A stretch of 62,315 nucleotides of DNA from positions 1 through 62,315 of the forward strand of contig NZ_KZ304968.1 in assembly GCF_002723615.1 (NCBI RefSeq), given 5' to 3'. Positions within the stretch are counted from its first letter, which is position 1. Every line of letters begins with the position of its first letter. The translations under genes and the position numbers were made by a program. The DNA is from Limimaricola cinnabarinus (GTDB lineage Bacteria; Pseudomonadota; Alphaproteobacteria; Rhodobacterales; Rhodobacteraceae). The notes below the pieces were generated by a model. It was not told where the DNA came from and made no database searches. It was given only the letters and a program-made list of their open reading frames with translations. Shown here one piece after another: positions 30,176 through 41,816 of this stretch.

Positions 30176-30460
30176 CGTAACGCGTTACACCCTCTGTTAC
30201 GCTCTTGTTACGCTCCGTGTTACGGTCCAACCCCCTGATTCCTATGCCCTTTCTTATATATTTATCTATATGTAACAGTAAAAATAGATATATATATATA
30301 TATATATAGAAGAAGAGAGAGAGGAGGAGAGAGAGTAATAGAGAGGTATATATATATATTCCCCGGAGAGCCGTTACGGTGTTACGTTTCAGGTTAAGTA
30401 TATGATTTATAAGCATAAACAGCGTAACAAGCACCGTTACGATCCGTTTCAGCTGTTACG
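30176..30460. repeat. AT-rich island with clustered GTTACG hexamers
   Basis: Nine GTTACG hexamers (both orientations) fall within 285 bases: 30176 (inverted), 30196, 30207, 30219, 30373, 30381, 30423 (inverted), 30436 and 30455. Three form a tandem TGTTACGCTC series at 11-12 bp spacing. A palindrome GTAACGCGTTAC lies at 30177-30188. Between the two clusters lie simple-sequence tracts: (TA)n around 30289-30308, a GA-rich purine tract at 30308-30346 and another (TA)n near 30347-30358. The layout (iterons flanking an unwinding-prone core) resembles a replication origin or a centromere, but no initiator gene adjoins it. It overlaps the stop of the permease pseudogene. Confidence 0.75.
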
Positions 30461-31198
30461 CTCCGGTTCCGGGCCCTCGCTTCGCCCGGTTTGCGACCAG
30501 CCCGACCAGGAGGGCGGCGAAGGCGTAGGCGGGCCAGGCCTCGCTGTGGCGCGCCATGTAGTTGGCGAAGGCCAGCCCGCGGGCTTGGTCGACCGCATGG
30601 AAGATCGGGTTCCAGGTGACCCATGCGAGGAAGGCGCCGGGCAGGGCGTTGGCGACGAACATCGCGCCCGAGGTGACCATGCCCACCCGCATCCAGCCCA
30701 TCGCCGCCATCGAGGCGAGCCCGGGCGCGCGCGCCTTGATCCGCAGGAGCACCAGCCCGATCCCGAGACCCGAGATCCAGCTTGCCGCGAGCAGCGGCAG
30801 CGGCGCGGTCATCGCGGCCTCGATTGGCGAGACCAGCGCGTGGTAGGCCAGGATTAGCCCGGCGGCCGAAACCAGCTGCAGGTAGGCCGCGCCGATCGCG
30901 CCGCCGGTGGCCTGGATCAGCGGGTCGGTGTGGTAGAGCCGTCGGCGGGCAGGGCGTCGACGTTCGACATCGCCGCGCTCATCGCCTTGGCGTGGAGGTT
31001 GAACAGGAAAACCCCGGTCAGCAGGTCACCACGCAGCCCGGCGCCGCCGAGCCCGGTCAGGCGAGCCAGGACCAGGAAGCCCCCGACCAGCATCGCGTTC
31101 TGCACTGCGGCCCCGATCAGCGCGCGGCCGAGGGTCTTGCCCTGCCGGGCGATCTCGCGAACCGCGGTCGCACGCAGCGTCCAGCCGATCTCGCGCAT
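30456..31198 (-). pseudogene. ABC-2 type polysaccharide export permease, frameshifted
   Basis: The first frame (31198-30917) begins MREIGWTLRATAVREIARQG and continues through FLVLARLTGLGGAGL to NVDALPADGS, then stops. Deleting the shift near 30938 restores LYHTDPLIQATGGAIGAA. This joins the second frame (from 30812), which ends at 30456 with WVTWNPIFHAVDQARGLAF, a typical ABC-2 permease C terminus. A single missing base therefore kills an otherwise complete ~247-residue KpsM/RkpT-like permease. No ATPase partner is adjacent. Confidence 0.75.
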
Positions 31199-31869
31199 CG
31201 CCCCGAGCCTGCCTACCGTGATCTCCCGCGATGTCCTCCGAATCCGAACCGGCCTTACCGTTGCGGCCGCGCTTCTAGGGGTGGTTTCGCACGGGCCGTG
31301 CCTTCTGCGAGCTGGCCGACAACCAAGGCCGCCGGAGCCTGCTGCACATCGTTGCGAACGAGACCGTGCAGGCCATCCGAGCGATCGTTCAGGTGGACGG
31401 CATGGAGATGCTCGCCGAGTATTGTGCGGCGCCGGTGCCGGTGGAGTTCGGTCTCGAACCTGGTTGGGCTCGGAAGATCCTGATTGTATGCCACGACGCA
31501 GTACGAGGCGAATGGCGGTCGGAATGCCATAAGCTCCTGAAGGAGATCACCATCGACGGGAAGTCGGTCGCCTGCGATCGCCGCCAGGGCCGAAAAGAGA
31601 GGCCAGGAGCGGGCAAGGATGCGCACATGTCAAGGGAGTGCGGAAAGTCGGAGTTGCGCCCCCAGCACCCCTCTCCGTGGCTCAGCGGGCCATGCGCAGG
31701 CAAGGACGCAGTAACGGGACGAACCGGCTCGACACTTTCCCTCGCAACCCGACCCTCTTCCGCCAAGGATAAGCTCGGCTCGCTCCCGCTCAGTCTCGAG
31801 GTCTGCGACGGCGTGATCTATCGCCTGGTGATCCGCCTCGCTCTCCGCTCACACCTAGCCTCCGGCGCA

Positions 31870-32221
31870 TCGTGGCGGCCGATCCACGAGTCGTCCATCC
31901 ATGCCCGGCCCCGCCCAGATCCACGCCGTCTTGCGGCAGGTGATCCCCTGCGAAAGCCCCAGCGACGTCATTTCACCCAGGATTGCCAGCGCCGTTTTCA
32001 CGGTGATCCCGATCATCTCCGCAATCAGCGTCGAGGAAAGGACCGGCGCGTTGCCTGCCCGGCAGTTTACGAGACTTTTCCCAGATCCGGCGATCCGGTT
32101 TCACGGAAGCCATGGCCTTCGCCAGCCCGAGGTCCGGACGCCGAGGGTTGCCGAGCTCGGGCTCACCCCAAGCCATCGCCTCCAGCCGCGCAGCAAGGAC
32201 TTCGGGCCGCAGGGAGGTCAA
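31870..32221 (-). pseudogene. possible fragment of an HTH-containing protein
   Basis: The minus strand reads MTSLRPEVLAARLEAMAWGE, then after a frameshift near 32060 continues as LSSTLIAEMIGITVKTALAI, which looks like a winged or helix-turn-helix C-terminal domain. This recalls C termini of DUF1612/HTH or Fic-associated proteins, but the match is weak. No complete gene can be built. Confidence 0.3.
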
Positions 32222-32258
32222 GACCGTGCTTGGGGTATTTCACTGCCGCTGAACACCA

Positions 32259-32280
32259 TATAACAAGTCATTGTTATATA
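32259..32280. promoter_or_regulatory. 22-bp inverted repeat, possible operator
   Basis: ATATAACAA-GTCA-TTGTTATAT is a perfect inverted repeat with 9-bp arms in a locally AT-rich stretch. Such symmetry is typical of dimeric regulator sites. No intact gene follows closely, so the target is unknown. Confidence 0.45.
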
Positions 32281-32726
32281 GAATGTATTACATTTTAATG
32301 AGGATGCAGATGATCATTTTCAATTGCTCGAGTGGGTTGCCGACGTGTTTCATCCGATCGTTTGAAAAATGGTTCCGAAGGAGGGGCCCCCTCCAATCCG
32401 ATGATGCACTACAGATGGAATCGGGGTCTCGGTTTCGTTCCGCACCCTTGGATGCAAGGCGACTGGCACATGTCGCCTCTCTTCCCCTGCCGTCTCGGCC
32501 CGAGTTGCACGTTCGCTACAGGCGCCTTCAAACGACCGTTTTCTTCTCCCTGTTAAGTTTGGACGCAGGAAGATCGCGGCACGAGGACCATAGGATATGT
32601 GAGTGACACGCACGCCGTTGTCCTGCGGCCGTTCTTCATAAGGGTCTGAGGTGCTCCCCGATTTCAGGACGCTGACGTAAGCTACGATTTGCTGTCTGCT
32701 GATCTTCACCGACGAGGAGATCAGAG

Positions 32727-33305
32727 ATGTCGAAACGCAAGCAGCACGCGCCTGCTTTCAAGGCCAAGGTCGCGCTGGAAGTTTTGAAAGGCGAACAAAC
32801 GGCCGCCGAGCTGGCGAGCCGGTTCGGGGTGCATCCCACGCTGATCCATCAGTGGAAGCGGGCCCTGCTCGAGGGCGCTTCAGGGGTCTTCGAGCGAGGC
32901 GGAAAGAAGACGCCCGAAGTCGACGAGGCGCAGGTGAAGGAGCTGCATGCCAAGATTGGAGAGCTGGCGGTCGCCAACGATTTTTGTCCAGAAAGCTCAA
33001 GCCTTGGGGCGGGACGTGAGGCGCGGCATGATCGAGCGAGACCATCCGACCCTGTCCGTGGGGCGGCAGTGCCGGCTGCTGTCACTCTCGCGGTCGTCGT
33101 TCTACTACCGGCCAGCCGGGGAGACCGAGTTGAACCTCGACCTCATGCGGCTGATCGACGAACAATTTCTCGAAACGCCGTTCTACGGCGTGCGCCAGAT
33201 GGCCCGGCATCTGCGCAACGAGGGCCATGCAGTGAACGACAAGCGGGTGCGGCGGCTGATGCGGCTCATGGGCCTCATGCCGATCTACCAAAAGCCCAAC
33301 ATTAG
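32727..33305 (+). CDS. IS3-family OrfA (frameshifted after about 87 codons)
   Basis: The frame starts MSKRKQHAPAFKAKVALEVL and has the usual OrfA helix-turn-helix (TAAELASRFGVHPTLIHQWK) and a leucine-zipper-like segment (EAQVKELHAKIGELAVANDF). After the five T bases at 32981-32985 the family sequence (LSRKLKPWGG) continues in another frame, the one used by OrfB. The annotated frame runs on as nonsense to 33305. In this family a short T run can be a programmed frameshift site, or a T has been lost. The DNA-binding part is intact. Confidence 0.75.
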   Translation: MSKRKQHAPAFKAKVALEVLKGEQTAAELASRFGVHPTLIHQWKRALLEGASGVFERGGKKTPEVDEAQVKELHAKIGELAVANDFCPESSSLGAGREARHDRARPSDPVRGAAVPAAVTLAVVVLLPASRGDRVEPRPHAADRRTISRNAVLRRAPDGPASAQRGPCSERQAGAAADAAHGPHADLPKAQH

Positions 33306-33879
33306 CAAGCCTGCCAAGGGGCACAAGCGATACCCATACCTGCTGAGGGGGTTGCGCGTGGAGCGGCCCAATCAAGTCTGGTGCGCCGACATCACCTATC
33401 TCCCCATGCGGCGCGGCTTCCTCTATCTCGTGGCGATCATGGATTGGCACACCCGGAAATTGCTGGCTTGGCGCCTGTCCAACACGATGGAGGCCGAGTT
33501 CTGCGTCGAGGCGCTGACCGAAGCGATCCAGCGGTTCGGCCTGCCCGAGATCATGAATACCGATCAGGGCAGCCAGTTCACGTCCTTCGCTTGGACCGAC
33601 CTGCTCAGACGCGCCGGCGTCCGCATCACAATGGACGGAAAGGGGCGCTACCTCGACAACATCTTCCTCGAGCGGCTTTGGCGCACCCTGAAACACGAGT
33701 GCGTCTACCTGCACGCTTGGGAGACCGGCTCGGAGGCACGGGCCGGGCTCAGGAACTGGTTCGATTTCTACAACCGAAAGCGTCCGCATTCCACCCATGG
33801 CGGTCAGCCGCCGGCGGTGGTCTACTGGCAGAGAAACCCCATTATCCCACCCGATCAGCAGGAACAGAGAGTAGCTTAG
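33028..33879 (+). CDS. IS3-family OrfB integrase/transposase
   Basis: A 283-residue integrase. After an HTH_21 region (LRNEGHAVNDKRVRRLMRLM) comes the catalytic rve domain with WCADITYLPM (first D), MNTDQGSQFTS (second D) and RLWRTLKHECVYL (E). The C-terminal WFDFYNRKRPHSTHGGQPP is typical of IS3. ATG 33028 is the standard OrfB start; the frame is open back to 32947, consistent with a fusion protein made by frameshifting. Confidence 0.9.
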   Translation: MIERDHPTLSVGRQCRLLSLSRSSFYYRPAGETELNLDLMRLIDEQFLETPFYGVRQMARHLRNEGHAVNDKRVRRLMRLMGLMPIYQKPNISKPAKGHKRYPYLLRGLRVERPNQVWCADITYLPMRRGFLYLVAIMDWHTRKLLAWRLSNTMEAEFCVEALTEAIQRFGLPEIMNTDQGSQFTSFAWTDLLRRAGVRITMDGKGRYLDNIFLERLWRTLKHECVYLHAWETGSEARAGLRNWFDFYNRKRPHSTHGGQPPAVVYWQRNPIIPPDQQEQRVA

Positions 33880-33918
33880 AAAACGCCAGATCCTGTCCAA
33901 GGATCGGGGAGCACCTTA

Positions 33919-34446
33919 TCAGACCGGGTATCCCTCCTCCAGCACCAGCGTCCATATCTCGTGGTTGAGCAGCTTCAGCGCCTCGATCGTCTGCCTGATC
34001 CGCGTCAGCGCCTCCGCATCGACATCGTCGCTGCGCCCCATCTTCAGCGCGTTCTTGCGATCGGCGATGCGCATGGTGATGGTCCGGGTCGCGCCAGTCT
34101 CCGCATCGAAGGAGTAGATTGAATGGCTGTAGTGGTTGCGCAGCGACTGATGCTTGCGGATGCGCCCGGTGAGCCCGGTGATCCGATCGCGCAGCTCGCC
34201 GGAAGCGGCACCGGATTTGGCGAGACGATCGACCAGATCGACCCGCGCTCGGGTGGTGTTGAGCGTCAGATAGATGATTACCGCCGTCTGCTTGCTGGTG
34301 CCCGCGAGCCCGGCGATCAGATGGATCAGCAGGCTCTCGGTATTGGTCCAGCTGTAGTTCATGCGCCCGACCAGCAGCAGGAGCTGATCGAACGCGCTCA
34401 GCGTGCCCGCGTCGCCGCCCGGCGGCTCGGGCGCGGAGCCGGTCAT
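33919..34446 (-). CDS. uncharacterised protein of the T1SS locus
   Basis: A 175-residue soluble, mostly helical protein: LSAFDQLLLLVGRMNYSWTN near the N terminus, then STTRARVDLVDRLAK-like sequence, NHYSHSIYSFDAETG and a C-terminal IWTLVLEEGYPV. No named domain is recognised. Its ATG (34446) overlaps the stop of the LuxR gene (ATGA), so the two are translationally coupled and probably act together. An IS3 element ends exactly at its stop codon. A regulatory partner role is inferred only from the coupling. Confidence 0.7.
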   Translation of the reverse strand: MTGSAPEPPGGDAGTLSAFDQLLLLVGRMNYSWTNTESLLIHLIAGLAGTSKQTAVIIYLTLNTTRARVDLVDRLAKSGAASGELRDRITGLTGRIRKHQSLRNHYSHSIYSFDAETGATRTITMRIADRKNALKMGRSDDVDAEALTRIRQTIEALKLLNHEIWTLVLEEGYPV

Positions 34447-35183
34447 GGCGTGTCCGAGGGCGTCACGCTTCCCTCCCCATTGGCGAGAAACCAGATGGCC
34501 GCGCTGGTGCGGTTCGACACGCCCAGCTTGCTGATCAGATGATGGATATGCAGCTTGACCGTATGCTCGGACAGGCCAAGCTCGGCGGCGACGATCTTGT
34601 TCTGCTTGCCCTCGGCGATCAGCGCCAGCACCTCCCATTCGCGGCGGGTCAGGTCGTGCGTGACCGGATTGGCGAGCCCGGCCCTGGGCCGGGCCCCCGG
34701 CTGCTTCGCCATGAGCCTGCGCAGGATGGCCTCGGGCACGAGGATCTCGCCGCACAGCAATAGCCGCATCACCGCCAGAAGCACGTCAATGCGCATGTTG
34801 AGCGGCAGCAGACCGATCCGCGGTGGGTCGTACTCATCCAGTCTTTGCCGCAGCAGCTCCTGATCCGGCGGATGACCGCCATAGGCCAGAACCAGCATCT
34901 CCGTCCCGGCGGCTCGCGCGGCGGCCAGCATGTCGTACTGGGACGCGATCTGGTCCTGGTCGACCAGAAGGAACGGCACATGGCAATGCTTTTCGCAGAT
35001 GCGTGATATTTCGGAAAGGTCCGACCCTCGCGCGAACGTTACGCTTTCGAATTCCGCACAGAGCGTCTTTATCAGTCCGTCGGATAAACAGAATTCGCTT
35101 CCAAGCATCGGCACGACACATTTCGCGTTTTCGGATCGACGCGGGGTTTCATGATTGCAAGTAATATACTCGAGATTCGACAT
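34443..35183 (-). CDS. LuxR-family transcriptional regulator
   Basis: A 246-residue regulator. The C-terminal LuxR/GerE domain is complete: LTRREWEVLALIAEGKQNKIVAAELGLSEHT with the recognition helix in HTVKLHIHHLISKLGV. The N-terminal ~150 residues have alternating strand/helix pattern like a receiver domain (VPFLLVDQDQIA, TEMLVLAYGG, RIGLLPLNMRIDVLLAVMRL). The canonical phospho-acceptor context is not evident, so it may be a pseudo-receiver similar to CsgD/VpsT-type regulators; that comparison is inference. It is transcribed divergently from the acidic protein gene (35813), 629 bp away, and is the likely regulator of that locus. Confidence 0.85.
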   Translation of the reverse strand: MSNLEYITCNHETPRRSENAKCVVPMLGSEFCLSDGLIKTLCAEFESVTFARGSDLSEISRICEKHCHVPFLLVDQDQIASQYDMLAAARAAGTEMLVLAYGGHPPDQELLRQRLDEYDPPRIGLLPLNMRIDVLLAVMRLLLCGEILVPEAILRRLMAKQPGARPRAGLANPVTHDLTRREWEVLALIAEGKQNKIVAAELGLSEHTVKLHIHHLISKLGVSNRTSAAIWFLANGEGSVTPSDTP

Positions 35184-35812
35184 CGGGAACTCACAAATGG
35201 GAAATATGAACTAAAACGGAATGTCGTAGGTTCTCGATAGTACGGCTATTCCCCCGTCCCCTCCCATAAGCCGAAAGGTTAGGTCAGGAATCCTGTAGGA
35301 CGCCGTGGCATGCGGCCCCGTCTGGCCCTGTGCCCCAAGCGGTGGATGAAAGTAGTTTATAGAGTGTTACTTAGTATAAAAGCGCATTAACCCACGCCCC
35401 GCTTCCGTATGGACCACACCAGCGGCGCGATCACGTTGACTTGAAGAAAGTTAACAAAACACCGCCTTGCTGCCGCCCACCCCCATCCGATCGAGGCCGG
35501 CCTCCTGCGGAATACATCGAATCTCCGGGCTGAACCGTAAACGTCTTTCCCGCAAGGTCGGATCATCGGCACCGGCTTGATCTTACGGACACCTCGCTCA
35601 GAGGCGGCTTTCGGTACGGTCGGTGGCGAAGATGATGGCCCGCCAAGGGCGGAAATTTTGCTGGTTTGCCATAAGGCATTTTTAATTCGTGACGTCTGCC
35701 GTCCCTCGCGGGGCGCTCATCATTTGCATTTCATTGCAACCTGCCATTACGGATCACCGCTTTCAAGATGAGTGGCGGTGCAGCGATGGCTGCTATGTCT
35801 GGAGACAGAACC
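35184..35812. promoter_or_regulatory. divergent control region between luxR-type gene and acidic protein gene
   Basis: A 629-bp gap, long for this window, between two divergent start codons. It includes AT-rich blocks (TTTATAGAGTGTTACTTAGTATAAAAG around 35357-35383; a GTTAAC near 35451) and a small hairpin followed by TTTTT near 35668-35684. Neither promoter can be assigned with confidence. A long AT-rich leader is consistent with multiple regulator sites. Confidence 0.5.
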
Positions 35813-39277
<3,465 letters not shown>

Positions 39278-39295
39278 TCCGCCGCGACCAAGTTC

Positions 39296-39319
39296 GGGGG
39301 CCGGCGACGCCCGGCCCCC
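39296..39319 (+). terminator. strong GC hairpin after the acidic protein gene
   Basis: GGGGGCCGG (39296-39304) pairs perfectly with CCGGCCCCC (39311-39319) around a 6-base loop, 18 bases after the stop. It is not followed by a T-run. A partial terminator or RNA-stabilising hairpin here would give more mRNA for the secreted protein than for the exporter genes downstream. Confidence 0.6.
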
Positions 39320-39376
39320 GGTTCCGATCTCTTCCCTCCTGACAGATCGGCAGGATTTTTCCCCGCAGGCAACACC

Positions 39377-39404
39377 GGCACCCGTCATTCCTTTGGCGGG
39401 TGCC
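39377..39404 (+). promoter_or_regulatory. second hairpin before the T1SS-associated protein
   Basis: GGCACCCG (39377-39384) pairs with CGGGTGCC (39397-39404), 25 bases before the start of the next gene. Together with the hairpin at 39296 it makes a structured 150-base spacer within one apparent transcript. Confidence 0.5.
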
Positions 39405-39429
39405 ACGCACCGAAAGCAGGGACCACGAC

Positions 39430-41805
39430 ATGTCGATGGATCGAACGACCGAAATCATCGCGCACTTCATCGGCGACTTCGCCCTATCCGTCGAGATCGG
39501 CAGAATCAGGGCCGATTACGAGAAGATCCGACTCGAACCCGAAGCCGATCCCGCGCTCGCCGCGCTGACGTTCAAGGGGCTTCGCCTGACACCTGAGCAC
39601 CCGCTTGAGGAGCTCGATCCCCAGATCGTTTACCAGCCGCTTCCCCCCTCCCCCTTCGCCATTCCAGTCATCTCGCCCCCGCCGTTGCAGCAGCCCGGCC
39701 CCAATGACGTGATCGAGGTCGCCCCGCCGCCGGCACCCGAGGTCAAGATCGTCCTTTCAACGGGCGACATCCGCATCGATACGGTTTTGGGCCATGACAT
39801 GCCCCCGCCCTCCAGCGTCGCGGCGGTGCTGTGGATGTCGAACCAGCTGCAGGACGCCGATGCCTTCGGCGTCGCGCCCGGCGCCATACTCGCGCAGGCC
39901 GCCGAACTGGCGCAGATCCTAGAGGTCATGAGCGAACAGGTCGCGGCGCTGTCGCCGCTGCCCGCTGTGCTCGAAACCCTGTCGGGGAGCCCGGCGGGCG
40001 CGCTCGACTGGGCCGGTCTGACGGCGCAGATCACGCAGGCAGCCGAGCAGAACCCGGAGGCGCCGCTCGGCGGCGTGGTACTGCAAGGCGACGCTACGCT
40101 CGGCGTGCATGTCGACGGCGCGATTGCGGATGCCCTGCCCGACTGGCAGGACCTGCTGCCCGCCTTCCTGCGCGAAAAGGAGACAGAGCAGGACGCGCCG
40201 TCGGACGCAACCGACGGCTCCGGCGCAGTGCTCCCGGCGCAGGGCGAGGCGGCGGACGAGGAAGAGGAAGCACAGGACGAGGACGCCCCCGGCGATCAGG
40301 GGACATCGAGCGAGGGCGCGACAACCGAAGCCGCGGCCCCTCCTGCCGGCATGACCGTCATCGAAACCGATGGGAAAACCGCGTTCGGCAAGGCGATGAC
40401 CGGCTTCACGGACGAGGACACGAGCCTGACGGAGACCGCCCAAGCGCCGCTCGTGGTGACCGGGGGCAACCAGCTCGTCAATGAGGTGGCGATCACCTCG
40501 AACTGGCTCGACGCGCCGGTGATCGTGGTCGGGGGCGATGCGCGTGAGCTTACCGCGATCTCGCAGGTGAACGCGACCTTCGACCGCGATGCCGCTCCCG
40601 GCGCGGAGACCGGTGCGAAGACGGGCACGAAGACCGCCCCGGAGGCGGGCGCGGCGCCCGGGGATCAGCCGTCCTCGATGGTGATGAACGCCGCCTCGAT
40701 CACCTCCAGCTCGAACCCCGCCCCGCGCGACGCGGATCAGGTCGGGACGTCGCCGAGCGGTTTCGCGATCGCCCGCATCACCGGCGACCTCGTGCAGGTG
40801 AACGGGGTGCAGCAATACAATTTCGCAAGCGACACCGACAGCCTGCGCATCGACATCCCCTCCGCGCGGCTGCAGCTTTCTGCGGGCGAGAACGAGCTCG
40901 CGAACCTCGCGGTGCTCAACGAGTTCGGCTGGACCTTCGACCTGATCGTGGTCGGCGGAAACATGGTCGACGCGACGCTGATCCGGCAGACGAACCTGCT
41001 GGTCGACGACGACATCGTCGAAGCGAAACCGGACCCCGCCCCGGCACCCGCCAAGGCTCCGCTCCAGACCTCGGCAAAGGGGGCGGCCCCGGAGGAGACG
41101 GCGAAAGCCGTAACGGGCCCGGGGCAGCCAATGGCCAAGCAGGCTGTTGCCACCGACCCGTCCGGCGACACCGCCAGCGCTCCCGCCCCGGCCGAACCCG
41201 CCGCGCCCGGGAACCTGAGCTACAACGAGGCCCGGATCCATACCGAGGGGCTGGACGTCGCGGCAAAACTGCCCAAGGCGCTTGCAGAAGCGAGCAAGTC
41301 GTTGACCGAGGGAGCCGAAGCCCTGGGCCGCGAGGTGCTCGGCCTCGATCTCTTCGAAGGGGTCGAGCTGCTCAAGGTGCTGCTGATCGAGGGCGATTTC
41401 ATCACCGCGAACTGGATCGACCAGATCAACATTCTGGGCGATCAGGACCAGGTCGAGATCCTCAAGGCGGCAATCGCCGCCCTGCCCGAGGCACAGATCG
41501 TGACCGAGGCGAACCTTCTGGCGAATCTGGCGTCGATCTCGAAAAAGGGCATCGATTCCCAGATCATGGCCGAGGGCGAGAGCTACAGCGACGCGCTGCT
41601 GCATCAGGCGGGCTTCGTCGAGGAGTACGCCCCCGCCCCGGGCACGGGGCTGACGGAACTGGCCAGCGAGGCGGTCGCCTTTCTCGCAGATGGAATGATC
41701 GAAGCGGCGGTCGCGGAGCTTGAGGCCGGGCATGCGGCGTCCGACAGCGGTCTCGCCGCGATGTCGGCCAGCCAGGCCGATCTGATGCAGACCATGCTGA
41801 GTTAG
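39430..41805 (+). CDS. T1SS-associated secreted or accessory protein ('type I secretion protein' type)
   Basis: A 791-residue acidic protein without signal peptide. After a helical N terminus (TTEIIAHFIGDFALSVEIGR) and a Pro-rich region, there is a recurring unit with the pattern GGN...N....V.VVGGD. Copies lie near residues 341 (GGNQLVNEVAITSNWL then VIVVGGDA), 502 (FDLIVVGGNMVDATLIRQTN) and 650 (LLIEGDFITANWIDQINILG). Linkers are Glu/Asp- or Ala/Pro-rich. From memory, proteins of this design are annotated 'type I secretion protein' next to T1SS genes in Rhodobacterales and relatives; their function is unproven. ATG 39430 has AGGGA upstream; GTG 39400 is less likely. It ends 11 bases before the transporter gene. 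Confidence 0.75.
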   Translation: MSMDRTTEIIAHFIGDFALSVEIGRIRADYEKIRLEPEADPALAALTFKGLRLTPEHPLEELDPQIVYQPLPPSPFAIPVISPPPLQQPGPNDVIEVAPPPAPEVKIVLSTGDIRIDTVLGHDMPPPSSVAAVLWMSNQLQDADAFGVAPGAILAQAAELAQILEVMSEQVAALSPLPAVLETLSGSPAGALDWAGLTAQITQAAEQNPEAPLGGVVLQGDATLGVHVDGAIADALPDWQDLLPAFLREKETEQDAPSDATDGSGAVLPAQGEAADEEEEAQDEDAPGDQGTSSEGATTEAAAPPAGMTVIETDGKTAFGKAMTGFTDEDTSLTETAQAPLVVTGGNQLVNEVAITSNWLDAPVIVVGGDARELTAISQVNATFDRDAAPGAETGAKTGTKTAPEAGAAPGDQPSSMVMNAASITSSSNPAPRDADQVGTSPSGFAIARITGDLVQVNGVQQYNFASDTDSLRIDIPSARLQLSAGENELANLAVLNEFGWTFDLIVVGGNMVDATLIRQTNLLVDDDIVEAKPDPAPAPAKAPLQTSAKGAAPEETAKAVTGPGQPMAKQAVATDPSGDTASAPAPAEPAAPGNLSYNEARIHTEGLDVAAKLPKALAEASKSLTEGAEALGREVLGLDLFEGVELLKVLLIEGDFITANWIDQINILGDQDQVEILKAAIAALPEAQIVTEANLLANLASISKKGIDSQIMAEGESYSDALLHQAGFVEEYAPAPGTGLTELASEAVAFLADGMIEAAVAELEAGHAASDSGLAAMSASQADLMQTMLS

Positions 41806-41816
41806 CGAGGAGCGTT

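Larger units (their letters stand above)
31199..32646. other. degenerate region, no intact gene
   Basis: About 1.4 kb of apparent debris. On the plus strand 31290-31620 encodes a protein-like stretch (LADNQGRRSLLHIVANETVQ, then LAEYCAAPVPVEFGLEPGW) without a clear start or family. The open frame 31366-32298 continues from it, but its later half has no protein character. On the minus strand about 32220-31870 there is a possible helix-turn-helix tail (see separate entry). An inverted repeat lies at 32259-32280. The rest shows nothing recognisable. Confidence 0.4.
32647..33918 (+). mobile_element. IS3-family insertion sequence
   Basis: Inverted ends TGAGGTGCTCCCCGAT (from 32647) and, inverted, TAAGGTGCTCCCCGAT (ending 33918) enclose overlapping orfA and orfB. 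The right end abuts the stop codon of the 33919-34446 gene, so insertion left that gene intact. I see no clear target duplication. Confidence 0.85.

Noticed and set aside
30176-30460. CRISPR array
   Set aside because: The repeated unit is only 6-11 bp, in both orientations, with spacers of irregular length and simple-sequence tracts; no cas genes.
31366-32298. A 310-codon plus-strand gene
   Set aside because: Only the first ~80 codons look protein-like; the rest is Arg/Pro/Ser-rich shadow-type sequence without a family.
39919-41733. A 604-codon antisense frame in the T1SS-associated gene
   Set aside because: Arg/Gly/Val-rich shadow without any family pattern; the plus frame is in an operon with correct spacing.
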